Assembly: GCF_051487185.1 (NCBI RefSeq)
Contig: NZ_JAHVDK010000001.1
Location: 1-64,000 of the forward strand
Length of the DNA stretch: 64,000 nucleotides
Reading direction: 5' to 3'
Source: Inquilinus limosus_F
GTDB taxonomy: Bacteria; Pseudomonadota; Alphaproteobacteria; DSM-16000; Inquilinaceae
Both the position numbers and the translations under genes were made by a program. Each line of letters opens with the position of its first letter. Positions within the stretch are counted from its first letter, which is position 1. The notes under the pieces were generated by a model, which saw only the letters and a program-made list of their open reading frames with translations, had not been told where the DNA came from and did no database searches. Below, piece after piece: positions 28,791 through 37,967 of the stretch.

Positions 28791-28861
28791 CGTCATTCCC
28801 GCGAAAGCGGGAATCTCGGCGGGATAGCCGGATAGAGATCCCCGCTTTCGCGGGGATGACG
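28791..28861. repeat. CGTCATTCCCGCGAAAGCGGG-type inverted repeat
   Basis: The left arm CGTCATTCCCGCGAAAGCGG pairs with CCGCTTTCGCGGGGATGACG at the right end of the 71-bp unit. It sits in the gap between the XRE-cupin gene and the FAD oxidoreductase, upstream of both, 35 bp before the latter's start. It is therefore in a promoter region rather than at a gene end. Confidence 0.85.
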
Positions 28862-28895
28862 TCAGGGGAGGGATGGGCGAAGGACGGGTGCGGGC

Positions 28896-30071
28896 ATGGC
28901 GGACAGCTTCGACGTGGTCATCATCGGCGGCGGCGCCATCGGCAGCGCCGTGGCCTGCTTCCTGATGCTGGAGCCGGGCTTCGACGGCTCGGTCGCGGTG
29001 ATCGAGCGCGACCCGACCTATCGCACCGCCTCCTCGGCGCTGTCGGCATCCTCGATCCGGCAGCAATTCTCGACCCCGTTCAATGTCGCCGTGTCGCGCT
29101 TCGGGCTGGAGGTGCTGAAGCATCCGGAGCGCTGGCTCGAGGTCGAGGGCGAGGTGCCGGATTTCGGCTTCCACGAGAAAGGCTACCTTTTCCTCGCCAC
29201 CCCGGCCGGGTTGCCGGTGCTGCGGCAGAATCACGAGATGCAGGTGGGCGAGGGCGTGGCCGTCGAGCTGATGGCGCCCGACCGCCTGGCCGAGCGTTTC
29301 CCTTGGCTGACTATCGACGGGCTCGCCGCCGGCTCGCTCGGCCTCGCCGGCGAGGGCTGGTTCGACGGCTACAGCCTGCTGCAGGCGTTCAAGCGCAAGG
29401 CCCGGTCGCTCGGCGCCACTTACATCAACGGCACGGTGACCGGCATCGACCGGGCCGGCGGCCGGGTCGCCGGCGTGACCTTGGCGGACGGATCGCGGAT
29501 CGCCTGCGGCACGCTGGTCAACGCCGCCGGGCCGCAGGCCGGCAAGGTCGCGGCGCTGGCCGGGATCGAGCTGCCGGTCGAGGGCCGCAAGCGCTGCGTC
29601 TTCGTCTTCGACTGCCGGCAGACCCTGGCCGACTGCCCGCTGGTGATCGACCCCAGCGGCGTCTGGTTCCGGCCCGAGGGCAACCTGTTCATCTGTGGCG
29701 CCCCGCCCCAGGGCGAGGACCCGGACACCGAGGACCTGACGGTCGACCACGGCCTGTTCGACGAGATGATGTGGCCGGCCCTGGCCGAGCGGGTGCCGGC
29801 CTTCGAGAGCCTGAAGGTGGTGAATGCCTGGGCCGGCCATTACGAGATGAACACGGTCGACCATAACGCCATCATCGGGCCGCATCCCGACCTGCCGAAC
29901 CTGATCTTCGCCAACGGCTTCTCCGGCCACGGGCTGCAGCAGTCCCCCACCGCCGGCCGCGGCGTGGCCGAGCTGATCGCCCATGGCGGCTTCCGCAGCC
30001 TCGACCTGTCGCCCTTCGCCTTCACCCGCATCCTGGAGAACCGGCCGATCGTCGAGCTGAACGTGGTGTGA
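28896..30071 (+). CDS. FAD-dependent oxidoreductase, DAO family
   Basis: This 391-residue flavoprotein has the N-terminal dinucleotide-binding motif VVIIGGGAIGSAVACFLM, then SSALSASSIRQQFSTPFNVAVS and, late in the protein, NAWAGHYEMNTVDHNAIIGPHPDLPNLIFANGFSGHGLQQSPTAGR broken by typical DAO spacing. The pattern resembles the FOXRED1/sarcosine-dimethylglycine oxidase branch, which oxidises secondary or tertiary amines or amino acids. The divergent XRE-cupin regulator suits an amine-catabolic role. The substrate is inferred only at this level. Confidence 0.87.
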   Translation: MADSFDVVIIGGGAIGSAVACFLMLEPGFDGSVAVIERDPTYRTASSALSASSIRQQFSTPFNVAVSRFGLEVLKHPERWLEVEGEVPDFGFHEKGYLFLATPAGLPVLRQNHEMQVGEGVAVELMAPDRLAERFPWLTIDGLAAGSLGLAGEGWFDGYSLLQAFKRKARSLGATYINGTVTGIDRAGGRVAGVTLADGSRIACGTLVNAAGPQAGKVAALAGIELPVEGRKRCVFVFDCRQTLADCPLVIDPSGVWFRPEGNLFICGAPPQGEDPDTEDLTVDHGLFDEMMWPALAERVPAFESLKVVNAWAGHYEMNTVDHNAIIGPHPDLPNLIFANGFSGHGLQQSPTAGRGVAELIAHGGFRSLDLSPFAFTRILENRPIVELNVV

Positions 30072-30154
30072 GGACAGCACCGCCGAAATCCTTGACACCG
30101 ATGCCCCTTCCGCGCTCCCTGTCGTCGCTTTCGGAAGGTTGAGCGAGCGGTTCC

Positions 30155-31660
30155 ATGTACACGATCGAGGGTGAGACGGGCGCCTGGGAGACGGTGATCG
30201 GGCTCGAGGTCCATGCCCAGGTCATCTCCAAGGCCAAGCTGTTCTCCGGTGCGGCGACCGATTTCGGCGCGGCCCCGAACAGCCAGGTCAGCCTGGTCGA
30301 CGCCGCCATGCCCGGCATGCTGCCCGTGATCAACGACTATTGCGTCGAGCAGGCGGTCAAGACCGGGCTCGGCCTCAAGGCGCAGATCAACCGCCGCTCG
30401 GTGTTCGACCGGAAGAACTACTTCTACGCCGACCTGCCGCAAGGCTATCAGATCAGCCAGTACAAGGACCCGATCATCGGCCATGGCGAGATCGTGCTCG
30501 ACCTGCCGGACGGGTCGACGCGCACGGTCGGCATCACCCGGCTGCACCTGGAGCAGGACGCGGGCAAGAGCCTGCACGACCAGTCGCCGCGCGAGACCTT
30601 CGTCGACCTGAACCGGTCGGGCGTGGCGCTGATGGAGATCGTGTCGGAGCCGGACCTGCGCAGCCCGGACGATGCCGCGGCTTACTTGCGCAAGCTGCGC
30701 TCGATCCTGCGCTATCTCGGCACCTGCGACGGCAACATGGAGGAAGGCTCCATGCGCTGCGACGTCAACGTGTCGGTGCGCAAGGTCGGCGACACCGCCT
30801 ACGGCACCCGCTGCGAGGTCAAGAACGTCAACTCGATCCGCCACGTCATGGCGGCGATCGAGCACGAGGCGAAGCGCCAGGTCGAGATCCTGGAGAACGG
30901 CGGGTCGGTCGACCAGGAGACCCGGCTGTGGGACCCGAATAAGGGCGAGACGCGGTCGCTGCGCAGCAAGGAGGAGGCGCACGACTACCGCTACTTCCCC
31001 GACCCGGACCTGCTGCCGCTGGTGCTGGAGGACGGCTTCGTCGAGCGCATCGCCGCGACCCTGCCGGAGCTGCCGGACGAGAAGAAGGCCCGCTTCATGG
31101 CCGAATACGGCCTGTCGGCCTATGACGCCGGCGTGCTGGTGGCGGAGCAGGCCAAGGCCTTCTTCTACGAGCAGGTCGTCGGTCGCGGCCCGACTCTAGT
31201 AGTTCCCGACGCTTCTTGGGCTTCGTTTTCCGAGGGCCGCGACCCGAAGCTGGCGGCGAACTGGGTGATCAACGAGCTGTTCGGCGGCCTGGCCAAGGCC
31301 GGCAAGGAGATCGAGGACAGCCCGGTCTCGGCCGAGCAGCTGGGCGGGCTGATCGACCTGATCGCCGACAACACCATCTCCGGCCGCATCGCCAAGGACG
31401 TCTTCGCCGAGATGATGGAGACCGGGCGGGACGCCGCCGCCATCGTCGAGGCCAAGGGGCTGAAGCAGGTCACCGACACCGGCGCGATCGAGGCGGTGAT
31501 CGACCAGGTGCTGGCGGCGCAGGCCGACAAGGTGGCCGAGTACCGCTCGGGCAAGGACAAGCTGTTCGGCTTCTTCGTTGGCCAGGTGATGAAGGCCACG
31601 GGCGGCAAGGCCAACCCGGCGCTGCTGAATGAGCTCCTGAAGACCAAGCTGAACGGCTGA
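30155..31660 (+). CDS. gatB: Asp-tRNA(Asn)/Glu-tRNA(Gln) amidotransferase subunit B
   Basis: GatB phosphorylates and amidates the mischarged tRNA using ammonia from GatA. The 501-residue product has WETVIGLEVHAQV, SKLFSGA-type and YFYADLPQGYQISQY motifs, LEQDAGKS, the metal-site segment and the C-terminal tRNA-binding YqeY-like domain (AVIDQVLAAQADKVAEYRSGKDKLFGFFVGQVMKAT). About residues 346-360 (31192-31236) use low-GC codons and interrupt the usual sequence before GRDPKLAANWV. It is separated from gatC-gatA by five unrelated genes. Confidence 0.96.
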   Translation: MYTIEGETGAWETVIGLEVHAQVISKAKLFSGAATDFGAAPNSQVSLVDAAMPGMLPVINDYCVEQAVKTGLGLKAQINRRSVFDRKNYFYADLPQGYQISQYKDPIIGHGEIVLDLPDGSTRTVGITRLHLEQDAGKSLHDQSPRETFVDLNRSGVALMEIVSEPDLRSPDDAAAYLRKLRSILRYLGTCDGNMEEGSMRCDVNVSVRKVGDTAYGTRCEVKNVNSIRHVMAAIEHEAKRQVEILENGGSVDQETRLWDPNKGETRSLRSKEEAHDYRYFPDPDLLPLVLEDGFVERIAATLPELPDEKKARFMAEYGLSAYDAGVLVAEQAKAFFYEQVVGRGPTLVVPDASWASFSEGRDPKLAANWVINELFGGLAKAGKEIEDSPVSAEQLGGLIDLIADNTISGRIAKDVFAEMMETGRDAAAIVEAKGLKQVTDTGAIEAVIDQVLAAQADKVAEYRSGKDKLFGFFVGQVMKATGGKANPALLNELLKTKLNG

Positions 31661-31676
31661 TCGGAGTGCACGGCGG

Positions 31677-32927
31677 ATGGACGATCTCACCGTCGCCATC
31701 CGCCTCGGCGCTGCCCTCGCCGTCGGCCTGATCATCGGGCTGGAGCGTGGCTGGAGCGATCGCGACCAGCCTGAAGGCCGGCGTGCCGCCGGTCTGCGCA
31801 CCTTCGCCATTACCGGCTTCGGCGGCGGCCTCGCCGCCTTCCTGGCGCCGGATCTGGGCCCCGGACCGCTGCTCTTGTTCCTGCTCGCGGCCGCGGCGCT
31901 GACGCTCGCCGCCTATCTGCGGAGCGGTGAGGCCGATATCGGGCTGACCACGGAGTTCGCCCTGCTGGTCACCGTGCTGCTCGGGGCGGCCGCCGGCGCG
32001 GGCCACGGCCTGGCCGGCCTCGGCGGCGCCGTCGTGGTCGCGCTGCTGCTCAGCGAGAAGCAGCGGCTGCACGGCTGGCTGGAGCGTTTCACCCCGGCCG
32101 AGATCGCGGCGACCCTGCAGTTCCTGCTGATCGCGGTGGTGGTGCCCCCGCTGCTGCCGGACCGGGCGCTCGACCCGTGGGAGGCGATCAACCCGGCCAG
32201 GATCTGGTGGCTGGTGGTCCTGGTCGCCGGCCTGTCCTTCGCCGGCTACGCCGCCGTGCGCATTGCCGGGCCCCGGGTCGGGACACTGCTGACCGGGCTG
32301 CTGGGCGGGCTGGCCTCCTCCACCGCGCTGACCCTGGTCTTCGCCCGCCAGGCGCGGGCCGCACCGCAGGCGGCGCCGGCGCTGGCCGCCGGCATCGTCG
32401 CCGCCTGGGCGGTGATGGTGATCCGCATCGGCGTGCTGGTCCTGATCCTGCATCCGCCCCTGTTCCTGGCCCTGGCCGCGTCCCTCGCCGGGGCCGCGGC
32501 GGTGGCGGTCGGCTTCGGTCTGTGGCTCTGGCGTGCGGCACCTGAGCGGACCGGCGAGGCGCCCCCGCTCGGCAACCCGCTGGAGCTGTGGTCGGCGCTG
32601 AAGATCGTGCTGCTCATCGTGGCGGTGCTGGTGCTGTCGAAGATTCTGGACGCCGCTCTCGGCGTCGCCGGCCTCTATCTCCTCGCCGCCGTGTCCGGCC
32701 TGGCCGATGTCGACGCCATCACCCTGTCGGCGGCGCGGCTGACCCAGGGCGGGCTGGATGTCGCGGCCGGCGCCGCGGTGGTGCTGATCGCGGCCGGGGT
32801 GAACACCCTGGTCAAGGCCGGCCTCGCCGTCGTCCTGGGCGGCCGGGCGATGGCGCTGCGCATCCTGCCGGCGACGGCCGCGATGCTGGCCGCCGGCGCC
32901 GCGGGCATCGCCCTTTCGGCGACGTGA
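31677..32927 (+). CDS. MgtC/SapB-DUF4010 family membrane protein
   Basis: This 416-residue protein is very hydrophobic, with about 12 segments. The N-terminal part matches the MgtC/SapB pattern (AVGLIIGLERGWSDRD, GRRAAGLRTFAITGFGGGLAA) and the rest matches DUF4010 (GGLASSTALTLVFARQAR, LSAARLTQGGLD). Members are proposed membrane transport or regulatory proteins, function unproven. It begins 16 bp after gatB and is probably transcribed with it; the cytochrome gene follows 14 bp later. Confidence 0.85.
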   Translation: MDDLTVAIRLGAALAVGLIIGLERGWSDRDQPEGRRAAGLRTFAITGFGGGLAAFLAPDLGPGPLLLFLLAAAALTLAAYLRSGEADIGLTTEFALLVTVLLGAAAGAGHGLAGLGGAVVVALLLSEKQRLHGWLERFTPAEIAATLQFLLIAVVVPPLLPDRALDPWEAINPARIWWLVVLVAGLSFAGYAAVRIAGPRVGTLLTGLLGGLASSTALTLVFARQARAAPQAAPALAAGIVAAWAVMVIRIGVLVLILHPPLFLALAASLAGAAAVAVGFGLWLWRAAPERTGEAPPLGNPLELWSALKIVLLIVAVLVLSKILDAALGVAGLYLLAAVSGLADVDAITLSAARLTQGGLDVAAGAAVVLIAAGVNTLVKAGLAVVLGGRAMALRILPATAAMLAAGAAGIALSAT

Positions 32928-32941
32928 AGGGAGGCGGAGAG

Positions 32942-33274
32942 ATGCCCTGGATGAGACGGGTGGGGGCCGGCGCGGGGTTGGTCGCGGCCGCCGGGCTGGC
33001 GGTTTTGGGGGCGGCCTGGGCGGCGGGCGACAGCGCCGCCGGTCGGGCCAAGGCCCGACGGTCATGCGTCGCCTGCCATGGGCTCGACGGACTGGCCCGG
33101 ATGCCGAATGTGCCCAACATCGCCGGCGAGAGCCCGATCTATCTCGAGCAGCAGCTGAAGGCCTTCCGGAGCGGGAAGCGGACCCACCCGCAGATATCGA
33201 CAGCCGCCAGACCGTTGAGCGATCAGGATATTGCCGATCTCGCCGCGTGGTATGCCGGGATCAGGTTCCGGTGA
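32942..33274 (+). CDS. Small class I cytochrome c
   Basis: This 110-residue protein has an N-terminal signal or anchor (GAGLVAAAGLAVLGAAWAAG) and one haem site CVACHG (about residue 41). The likely methionine ligand is in LARMPNVPNIAGE, and the usual LSDQDIADLAAWYAGI helix follows. It resembles the small cytochromes that carry electrons to oxidases in the periplasm. GGGAGG and GGAGAG precede the ATG. It is the third gene of the gatB unit, followed by a strong hairpin. Confidence 0.9.
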   Translation: MPWMRRVGAGAGLVAAAGLAVLGAAWAAGDSAAGRAKARRSCVACHGLDGLARMPNVPNIAGESPIYLEQQLKAFRSGKRTHPQISTAARPLSDQDIADLAAWYAGIRFR

Positions 33275-33295
33275 AGACGCCGGTCCCCCAAACGA

Positions 33296-33329
33296 GAACA
33301 GGCCACACCAAACCGGGTGTGGCCTGTTC
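33296..33329 (+). terminator. Strong hairpin after the cytochrome gene
   Basis: GAACAGGCCACACC and its exact complement (14-bp arms, 33296-33309 and 33316-33329) flank the loop AAACCG, 22 bp after the cytochrome stop. No T-tract follows, so it may stabilise the 3' end or need Rho rather than be a classical intrinsic terminator. Confidence 0.7.
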
Positions 33330-33483
33330 CGTGTCTCGCCGTCGGTTTGCACATCGCCTTCGGTGAACCTCCCGGACGATCCGCTCGGCTGACGATTTTT
33401 TAACGATATGCCTCGACTTGGATAAAAACTGTATCAATTTACGTGGGTGTCTGTAATCTCTGTACCCTTGAAACACCTAGAGG

Positions 33484-34797
33484 ATGACTGAAAACCCATC
33501 CGGGTCCTATTCGCAAATTGAGGGTGGCAACCTGACCCAAATGGACTATGTTCCTCGACAGGTTGGCGAAGCCAACCGGATGCCACGGCGCAACGCCCGT
33601 TCGTTAAGCGTCCAGTCGAGGATCGTTGCCGAAATGGCGGATGATCTCCCGGACCTCATCGCGAGAATATACGACGCGGCGCTCGACCAAGGGTTGTGGG
33701 ACTCGGTTCTCAACGACCTCGCCCGCATGTTCGCCGATGGCCACGCCAGCCTGTATCTGCTGCACGAGTCCGACGACGCCGACAGCACGGTGTTCGAGGC
33801 GCTGGCGGCGACCAGCCGCTGGGATCCGGCCTTCCTCGACAGCTACGCCCAGCATTTCTGGCGGGTCAATCCGTGGAGCGAGCGGGTGCTGGGCCGCGCC
33901 GTCGGCGAGGTCACGGTCAGCGACACGCTGGTGCCGCGCCGCTCGCTGGAGCGGACCGAATTCTATTCCGACTGGCTGCGGCCGCAGCAGCTGTTCTCCG
34001 GCATCGGCGGCACCTTCCTGCGCCGCGGCGGCGTCTCGGCCCATGTCAGCGTGCTGCATGCCGAGCCGATGGCGGAGGAAGAGACGGCGCGGCTGACGGA
34101 GATGATGCGGCGGCTGCTGCCGCATTTCGCCCGCGCGGCCCAGATCCACCAGCGGCTGGGCGACGTGGCCACCCAGCGCGATGCGCTGGAGACCGGGCTC
34201 GACCGCCTGTCGATCGGGGTGATCCTGACCGACCCGACCGGCCGTGTCTCCTTCTCCAACCGGGTGGCCGAGGCGCTGCTGCGGGCCGGCACCGCGCTGC
34301 GCATCGACCAGCGCGGCCTGCTCTGCGCCACCCAGCCGGGCGAGACGGCGAAGCTGCGCCAGCTCATCGCCTCGGCCTCGATGATCCTCGACGATCCGGG
34401 GCTGGCGCCGGGCGGCGGGCTGACCCTGTCGGATACGACGGGCGGCGATCAGCTCGCGGTGCTGGTCTCCCCGGTCAGCCGGAACCGGCCGCTGCTCAGC
34501 CTGGCCCAGCCCAAGGCGGCGGTCTTCATCGCCGCGCCGACACCGGCGAACCAGCTGTCGCAGCCGGAGCTGCGGCGGCTGTACGGCCTGACCGCGACCG
34601 AAGCACGGATCGCGGGCGAGCTGGCGGCAGGCCTGTCGCTGAAGGAGATCGCGACCCGGCTCGATGTCAGCTACGAAACCATCCGCAACCATCTCAAGAA
34701 GATCTTCATCAAGACTCGCACCAACCGGCAGTCGGAGCTGGTGCGGCTCTTGCTGCGCAACCTGCCGGCGATCGGCAGCCGCACCGCGGCGGAATAG
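33484..34797 (+). CDS. LuxR-type helix-turn-helix regulator
   Basis: This 437-residue protein has a C-terminal LuxR/NarL DNA-binding domain (about 370-425: LYGLTATEARIAGELAAGLSLKEIATRLDVSYETIRNHLKKIFIKT). A PAS-like segment (ILTDPTGRVSFSNRVAEALL) lies near residue 250, and an uncharacterised sensor region lies before it. The first ATG (33484) has AGAGG directly against it, which is too close, so translation may begin at ATG 33541, 33580 or 33634. The ~100 bp before it is AT-rich and is probably the promoter. Its targets are unknown. Confidence 0.82.
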   Translation: MTENPSGSYSQIEGGNLTQMDYVPRQVGEANRMPRRNARSLSVQSRIVAEMADDLPDLIARIYDAALDQGLWDSVLNDLARMFADGHASLYLLHESDDADSTVFEALAATSRWDPAFLDSYAQHFWRVNPWSERVLGRAVGEVTVSDTLVPRRSLERTEFYSDWLRPQQLFSGIGGTFLRRGGVSAHVSVLHAEPMAEEETARLTEMMRRLLPHFARAAQIHQRLGDVATQRDALETGLDRLSIGVILTDPTGRVSFSNRVAEALLRAGTALRIDQRGLLCATQPGETAKLRQLIASASMILDDPGLAPGGGLTLSDTTGGDQLAVLVSPVSRNRPLLSLAQPKAAVFIAAPTPANQLSQPELRRLYGLTATEARIAGELAAGLSLKEIATRLDVSYETIRNHLKKIFIKTRTNRQSELVRLLLRNLPAIGSRTAAE

Positions 34798-34800
34798 CCC

Positions 34801-35805
34801 CTAGAACATCCTCCGCCACACCATCAGGGCCAGCGTCGCCGCGCCGGCGGCCACGATCAGCAGCATCACCCACAGGAAGGCGGAGGGATCCTGCAGGCCC
34901 GGCAGGCCCGCGACATTCATGCCGAAGATGCCGGTGATCAGCGTCATCGGCAGGAAAATCGCGGTCAGCACCGCCAGGGCCAGCAGGCTGCGGTTCATCG
35001 CCTCCGCCCGCTGCGCCGCGATCTCCTCCTGCAGCAGGCGGGCGCGGTCGGTCACCTCGTCCAGGCTGCGGGCGGTACGGCGGAAGCGCTCGGCGGCCGC
35101 GGCCAGGCCGGCGCGGCCCGCCGGGTCGGCCCAGTCCGGCAGGTCGTCGAGCCCGGCGGCGAAGGCGGCGCCCTCCGGCAGCAGGTGCCGCCGCAGCGCC
35201 GCGGCACTGCGGCGGATGCGGCCCAGCGCCCGGCGGTCCTCGACCGTGCCGGTGGACCGGTCGTCCAGCACCCGGTCCTCGATGCCGTCGATCTCGTCCA
35301 TCAGCTTCTCGACGATCGTCTCGGCCTCCGCCGCCAGATGCTCGACCGCGAGCGCCAGCATGCCCAGCGCCGTGGCCGGCGCGCGCCCCGCGGCCAGGCT
35401 GCGGCGGATCTCGTCGATCGCGCGCAGCGGATGGCGCCGACCGGTGACCAGGAGGTTGGGCCCCAGGCAGAAGCGCAGCCGGCCGACCTGGTCCGGCTCG
35501 AAGGCGAAGTCGTGGTGCAGCCCGTTGGCGGCGCCGACCAACCAGCCGTCCAGCCGCTGCACCTGCACCCGGTCGGGCCCGTCCAGCAGCCATTGCGCGA
35601 CCGCCGGCGGCAGGGCCTCGTGATGCGCCAGCCAGTGCCGGGCGCGGCTGTCGCTCAGCTTCAGATTCAGCCAGACCCAGCCGTCGCCCGCCTCCGGCAG
35701 CGGATCGACCCCGGTCTGGACGCAGGCGCCGGAGGCGGGGTCGAAGCGATAGGCGGCGGTGACGGCGTCGCCGAAATCGAAGCTGACGATCGGCTTCCCC
35801 TGCAA
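34801..35805 (-). CDS. CorA/ZntB-type divalent metal transporter
   Basis: This protein has about 334 residues, a long cytoplasmic helical part and two C-terminal membrane helices. The pore signature GMNVAG (about residue 300) is the GMN motif of CorA/ZntB channels and exporters, and the length is nearer ZntB. There is no ATG near the expected start: I use a TTG at 35805, with an unusual alternative close by. The gene follows pit after 14 bp on the same strand. Substrate Mg2+, Zn2+ or other is undecided. Confidence 0.85.
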   Translation of the reverse strand: MQGKPIVSFDFGDAVTAAYRFDPASGACVQTGVDPLPEAGDGWVWLNLKLSDSRARHWLAHHEALPPAVAQWLLDGPDRVQVQRLDGWLVGAANGLHHDFAFEPDQVGRLRFCLGPNLLVTGRRHPLRAIDEIRRSLAAGRAPATALGMLALAVEHLAAEAETIVEKLMDEIDGIEDRVLDDRSTGTVEDRRALGRIRRSAAALRRHLLPEGAAFAAGLDDLPDWADPAGRAGLAAAAERFRRTARSLDEVTDRARLLQEEIAAQRAEAMNRSLLALAVLTAIFLPMTLITGIFGMNVAGLPGLQDPSAFLWVMLLIVAAGAATLALMVWRRMF

Positions 35806-35819
35806 ATCCCGGTCCCGGT

Positions 35820-37403
35820 TCAGAACAGGTGCCGCAGCAGCCAGTAGAGCGCGGCGGCCAGCGCGATCGAGGCCGGCAGGGTCAGCACCCAGGCCATGAT
35901 CAGGTTGCGGATCGTGCCCCATTGCAGGCCGGAGCGGTTCGCCGCCATGGTTCCGGCGACGCCGGAGGACAGCACATGGGTGGTGCTGACCGGCAGGCCG
36001 TAGACGTCGGCGGCGCCGATCGTCGCCATCGCCACCAGCTCGGCCGAGGCGCCCTGGGCGTAGGTCAGGTGCTCCTTGCCGATCTTCTCGCCGACGGTGA
36101 CGACGATGCGCTTCCAGCCGACCATGGTGCCGAGGCCGAGCGCGATGGCGACCGCCACCTTGACCCAGTCGGGGATGAACTTGGTCGCCTGGTCGAGATA
36201 GCCGCGATACTGCGTCAGCAGCTTGCCGTCCTCGGCGGAGAAGGCAGGCGCGCCGGTCTTCGCCATCTGCTTCAGCGCCTCCGAGGCGAGATACATGTCG
36301 TTGCGGATGTTGCCGGTCTGCTCCGGCGGCACCGCGGCCAGCGAGCTGCGCCCGGCCACGGCGTGGTCGATCTCGCGGGTCAGGGCGGCCAGAGCCGGCA
36401 CCGTCTCCGGCGCCAGGGCCCGGTCGCGGACATAGGCGGTCACCGCCGCCCGCGGGTCGGCCGGCGCGGCCACCCCGGCGGCATAGTGGTCAAACACTCC
36501 GGCCGCCTGCTCCGACACCTGGGCGAAGGCGGCGATCTGGGCCTCCGGCATCGCCCGGTTCAGGGCATAGGCGGTGGGCACGGTGCCGATCAGGATCAGC
36601 ATGATCAGCCCCATCCCCTTCTGCCCGTCGTTGGAGCCGTGGGCGAAGCTGACGCCGGTGCAGGTCAGGACCAGGAGGCCGCGGATCCACAGCGGCGGCG
36701 GCTTGCTGCCCTCCGGCGCGCGGTACAGCTCCGGCCGCTTGATCAGCGCCTTGGCGGCCAGCAGCAGCAGCGCCGCGGCGGCGAAGCCGATCAGCGGCGA
36801 GAACAGCAGCGACTTGCCGATGCCCAGCGCCTGCGACCAGTCCACGCCGCTGGTGCCGGTGCCCGGGATGGCCATCAGCTGATTCATCAGCCCGACGCCG
36901 ATGATCGAGCCGATCAGCGTGTGCGAGGAGGAGGAGGGCAGGCCGAAATACCAGGTGCCGACATTCCAGATGATGGCGGCGATCAGCAGCGCGAACACCA
37001 TGGCGAAGCCGGCGCTGCTGCCGACCTGCAGAATCAGCTCGACCGGCAGCAGCGAGATGATGCCGAAGGCGACGAGGCCGGTGGAGGTGAGGACGCCGAG
37101 GAAGTTCCAGACGCCCGACCAGATGACAGCGGCCGTGGGCGGCAGCGAGTTGGTGTAGATCACCGTCGCCACCGCGTTGGCGGTGTCGTGGAAGCCGTTG
37201 ACGAACTCAAAGCCCAGCGCGATCAGCAGGGCGATGCCGAGCAGGATAAAGGGCAGCAGGCTCGGCGAATGCACCTCGCCGAGATCGTTGACCAGGCTCC
37301 AGCTGGCATAGACGACGCCGACGATGAGCAGGGCGATGACGGCCAGCGGGGTGAGGCGTGCCAGCCCCCCGGTCGGCCTGGTGTCGAGCACGGAAGTGGT
37401 CAT
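35820..37403 (-). CDS. Inorganic phosphate transporter, PiT family
   Basis: This 527-residue permease has the paired PiT signatures: ALGFEFVNGFHDTANAVATVIYT (about residue 63) and FAHGSNDGQKGMGL in the second half, plus GLPVSTTHVLSSGVAGTMAA near the C-terminus. It moves phosphate, probably as metal-phosphate, with protons. A long central soluble loop of about 130 residues is present. It lies upstream of the CorA/ZntB-type gene by 14 bp, and a link between phosphate and divalent metal movement is plausible. Confidence 0.93.
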   Translation of the reverse strand: MTTSVLDTRPTGGLARLTPLAVIALLIVGVVYASWSLVNDLGEVHSPSLLPFILLGIALLIALGFEFVNGFHDTANAVATVIYTNSLPPTAAVIWSGVWNFLGVLTSTGLVAFGIISLLPVELILQVGSSAGFAMVFALLIAAIIWNVGTWYFGLPSSSSHTLIGSIIGVGLMNQLMAIPGTGTSGVDWSQALGIGKSLLFSPLIGFAAAALLLLAAKALIKRPELYRAPEGSKPPPLWIRGLLVLTCTGVSFAHGSNDGQKGMGLIMLILIGTVPTAYALNRAMPEAQIAAFAQVSEQAAGVFDHYAAGVAAPADPRAAVTAYVRDRALAPETVPALAALTREIDHAVAGRSSLAAVPPEQTGNIRNDMYLASEALKQMAKTGAPAFSAEDGKLLTQYRGYLDQATKFIPDWVKVAVAIALGLGTMVGWKRIVVTVGEKIGKEHLTYAQGASAELVAMATIGAADVYGLPVSTTHVLSSGVAGTMAANRSGLQWGTIRNLIMAWVLTLPASIALAAALYWLLRHLF

Positions 37404-37565
37404 GCGAGCCTCGCCGGCTTCGGTCGGTGATGCCGGGGACCCTACAAGTCCGATGTTACCATTGTGTTATGCTTCGCCGGCGGTGCCGGGTCATGTGGCC
37501 CGGAACAAATAATGTTACTATTTATTAATGAAACGCCGTTCGCGGGCCGATCGAGGGAGAAGGAT

Positions 37566-37952
37566 ATGCGTTTGAACAGGGGAGTCATTTTCGCCGTTCT
37601 GGCGCTCGGTCTTGCCGCATGCGCCCAGCAGGTGCGGCCGATCATCGACCCCGCGACCTCGGTCGCCGGCGGGCGGAACTACGAATACGACCTGGCCCAG
37701 TGCCAGCAGCTGGCCCAGCAGGTCGACGCTGGCGGCCGCACCGTCGGCGGGGCGCTGGCCGGCGGCGCGATCGGTGCGGCGGGCGGCGCGATCATCGGCG
37801 CCTTCACCGGCAATGCCGGGCGCGGTGCCGCGATCGGCGCCTCGGTCGGCGGCCTCAGCGGCGCGGTCGGCGGCGGCGCGTCCGCCGCCACCAGCACCCG
37901 CGACGTGGTCCGGAACTGCATGGCCCGCCGCGGCTACGCCGTGCTGGACTGA
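37566..37952 (+). CDS. Glycine-zipper outer membrane lipoprotein
   Basis: This 128-residue product starts at ATG 37566 (GAGGGAGAAGG upstream). The lipobox is LGLAACAQ (cysteine 19 or so). The middle is a glycine zipper of AGGAIGAAGGAIIGAFTGNAG type, which inserts or packs in membranes, and two cysteines remain (LAQCQQL; VRNCMARRGY). It resembles SlyB/17-kDa-antigen-like lipoproteins and the small glycine-zipper proteins of alphaproteobacteria, but exact function is unknown. AT-rich promoter DNA precedes it. Confidence 0.8.
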   Translation: MRLNRGVIFAVLALGLAACAQQVRPIIDPATSVAGGRNYEYDLAQCQQLAQQVDAGGRTVGGALAGGAIGAAGGAIIGAFTGNAGRGAAIGASVGGLSGAVGGGASAATSTRDVVRNCMARRGYAVLD

Positions 37953-37967
37953 CGCGTTCTGACCGCT

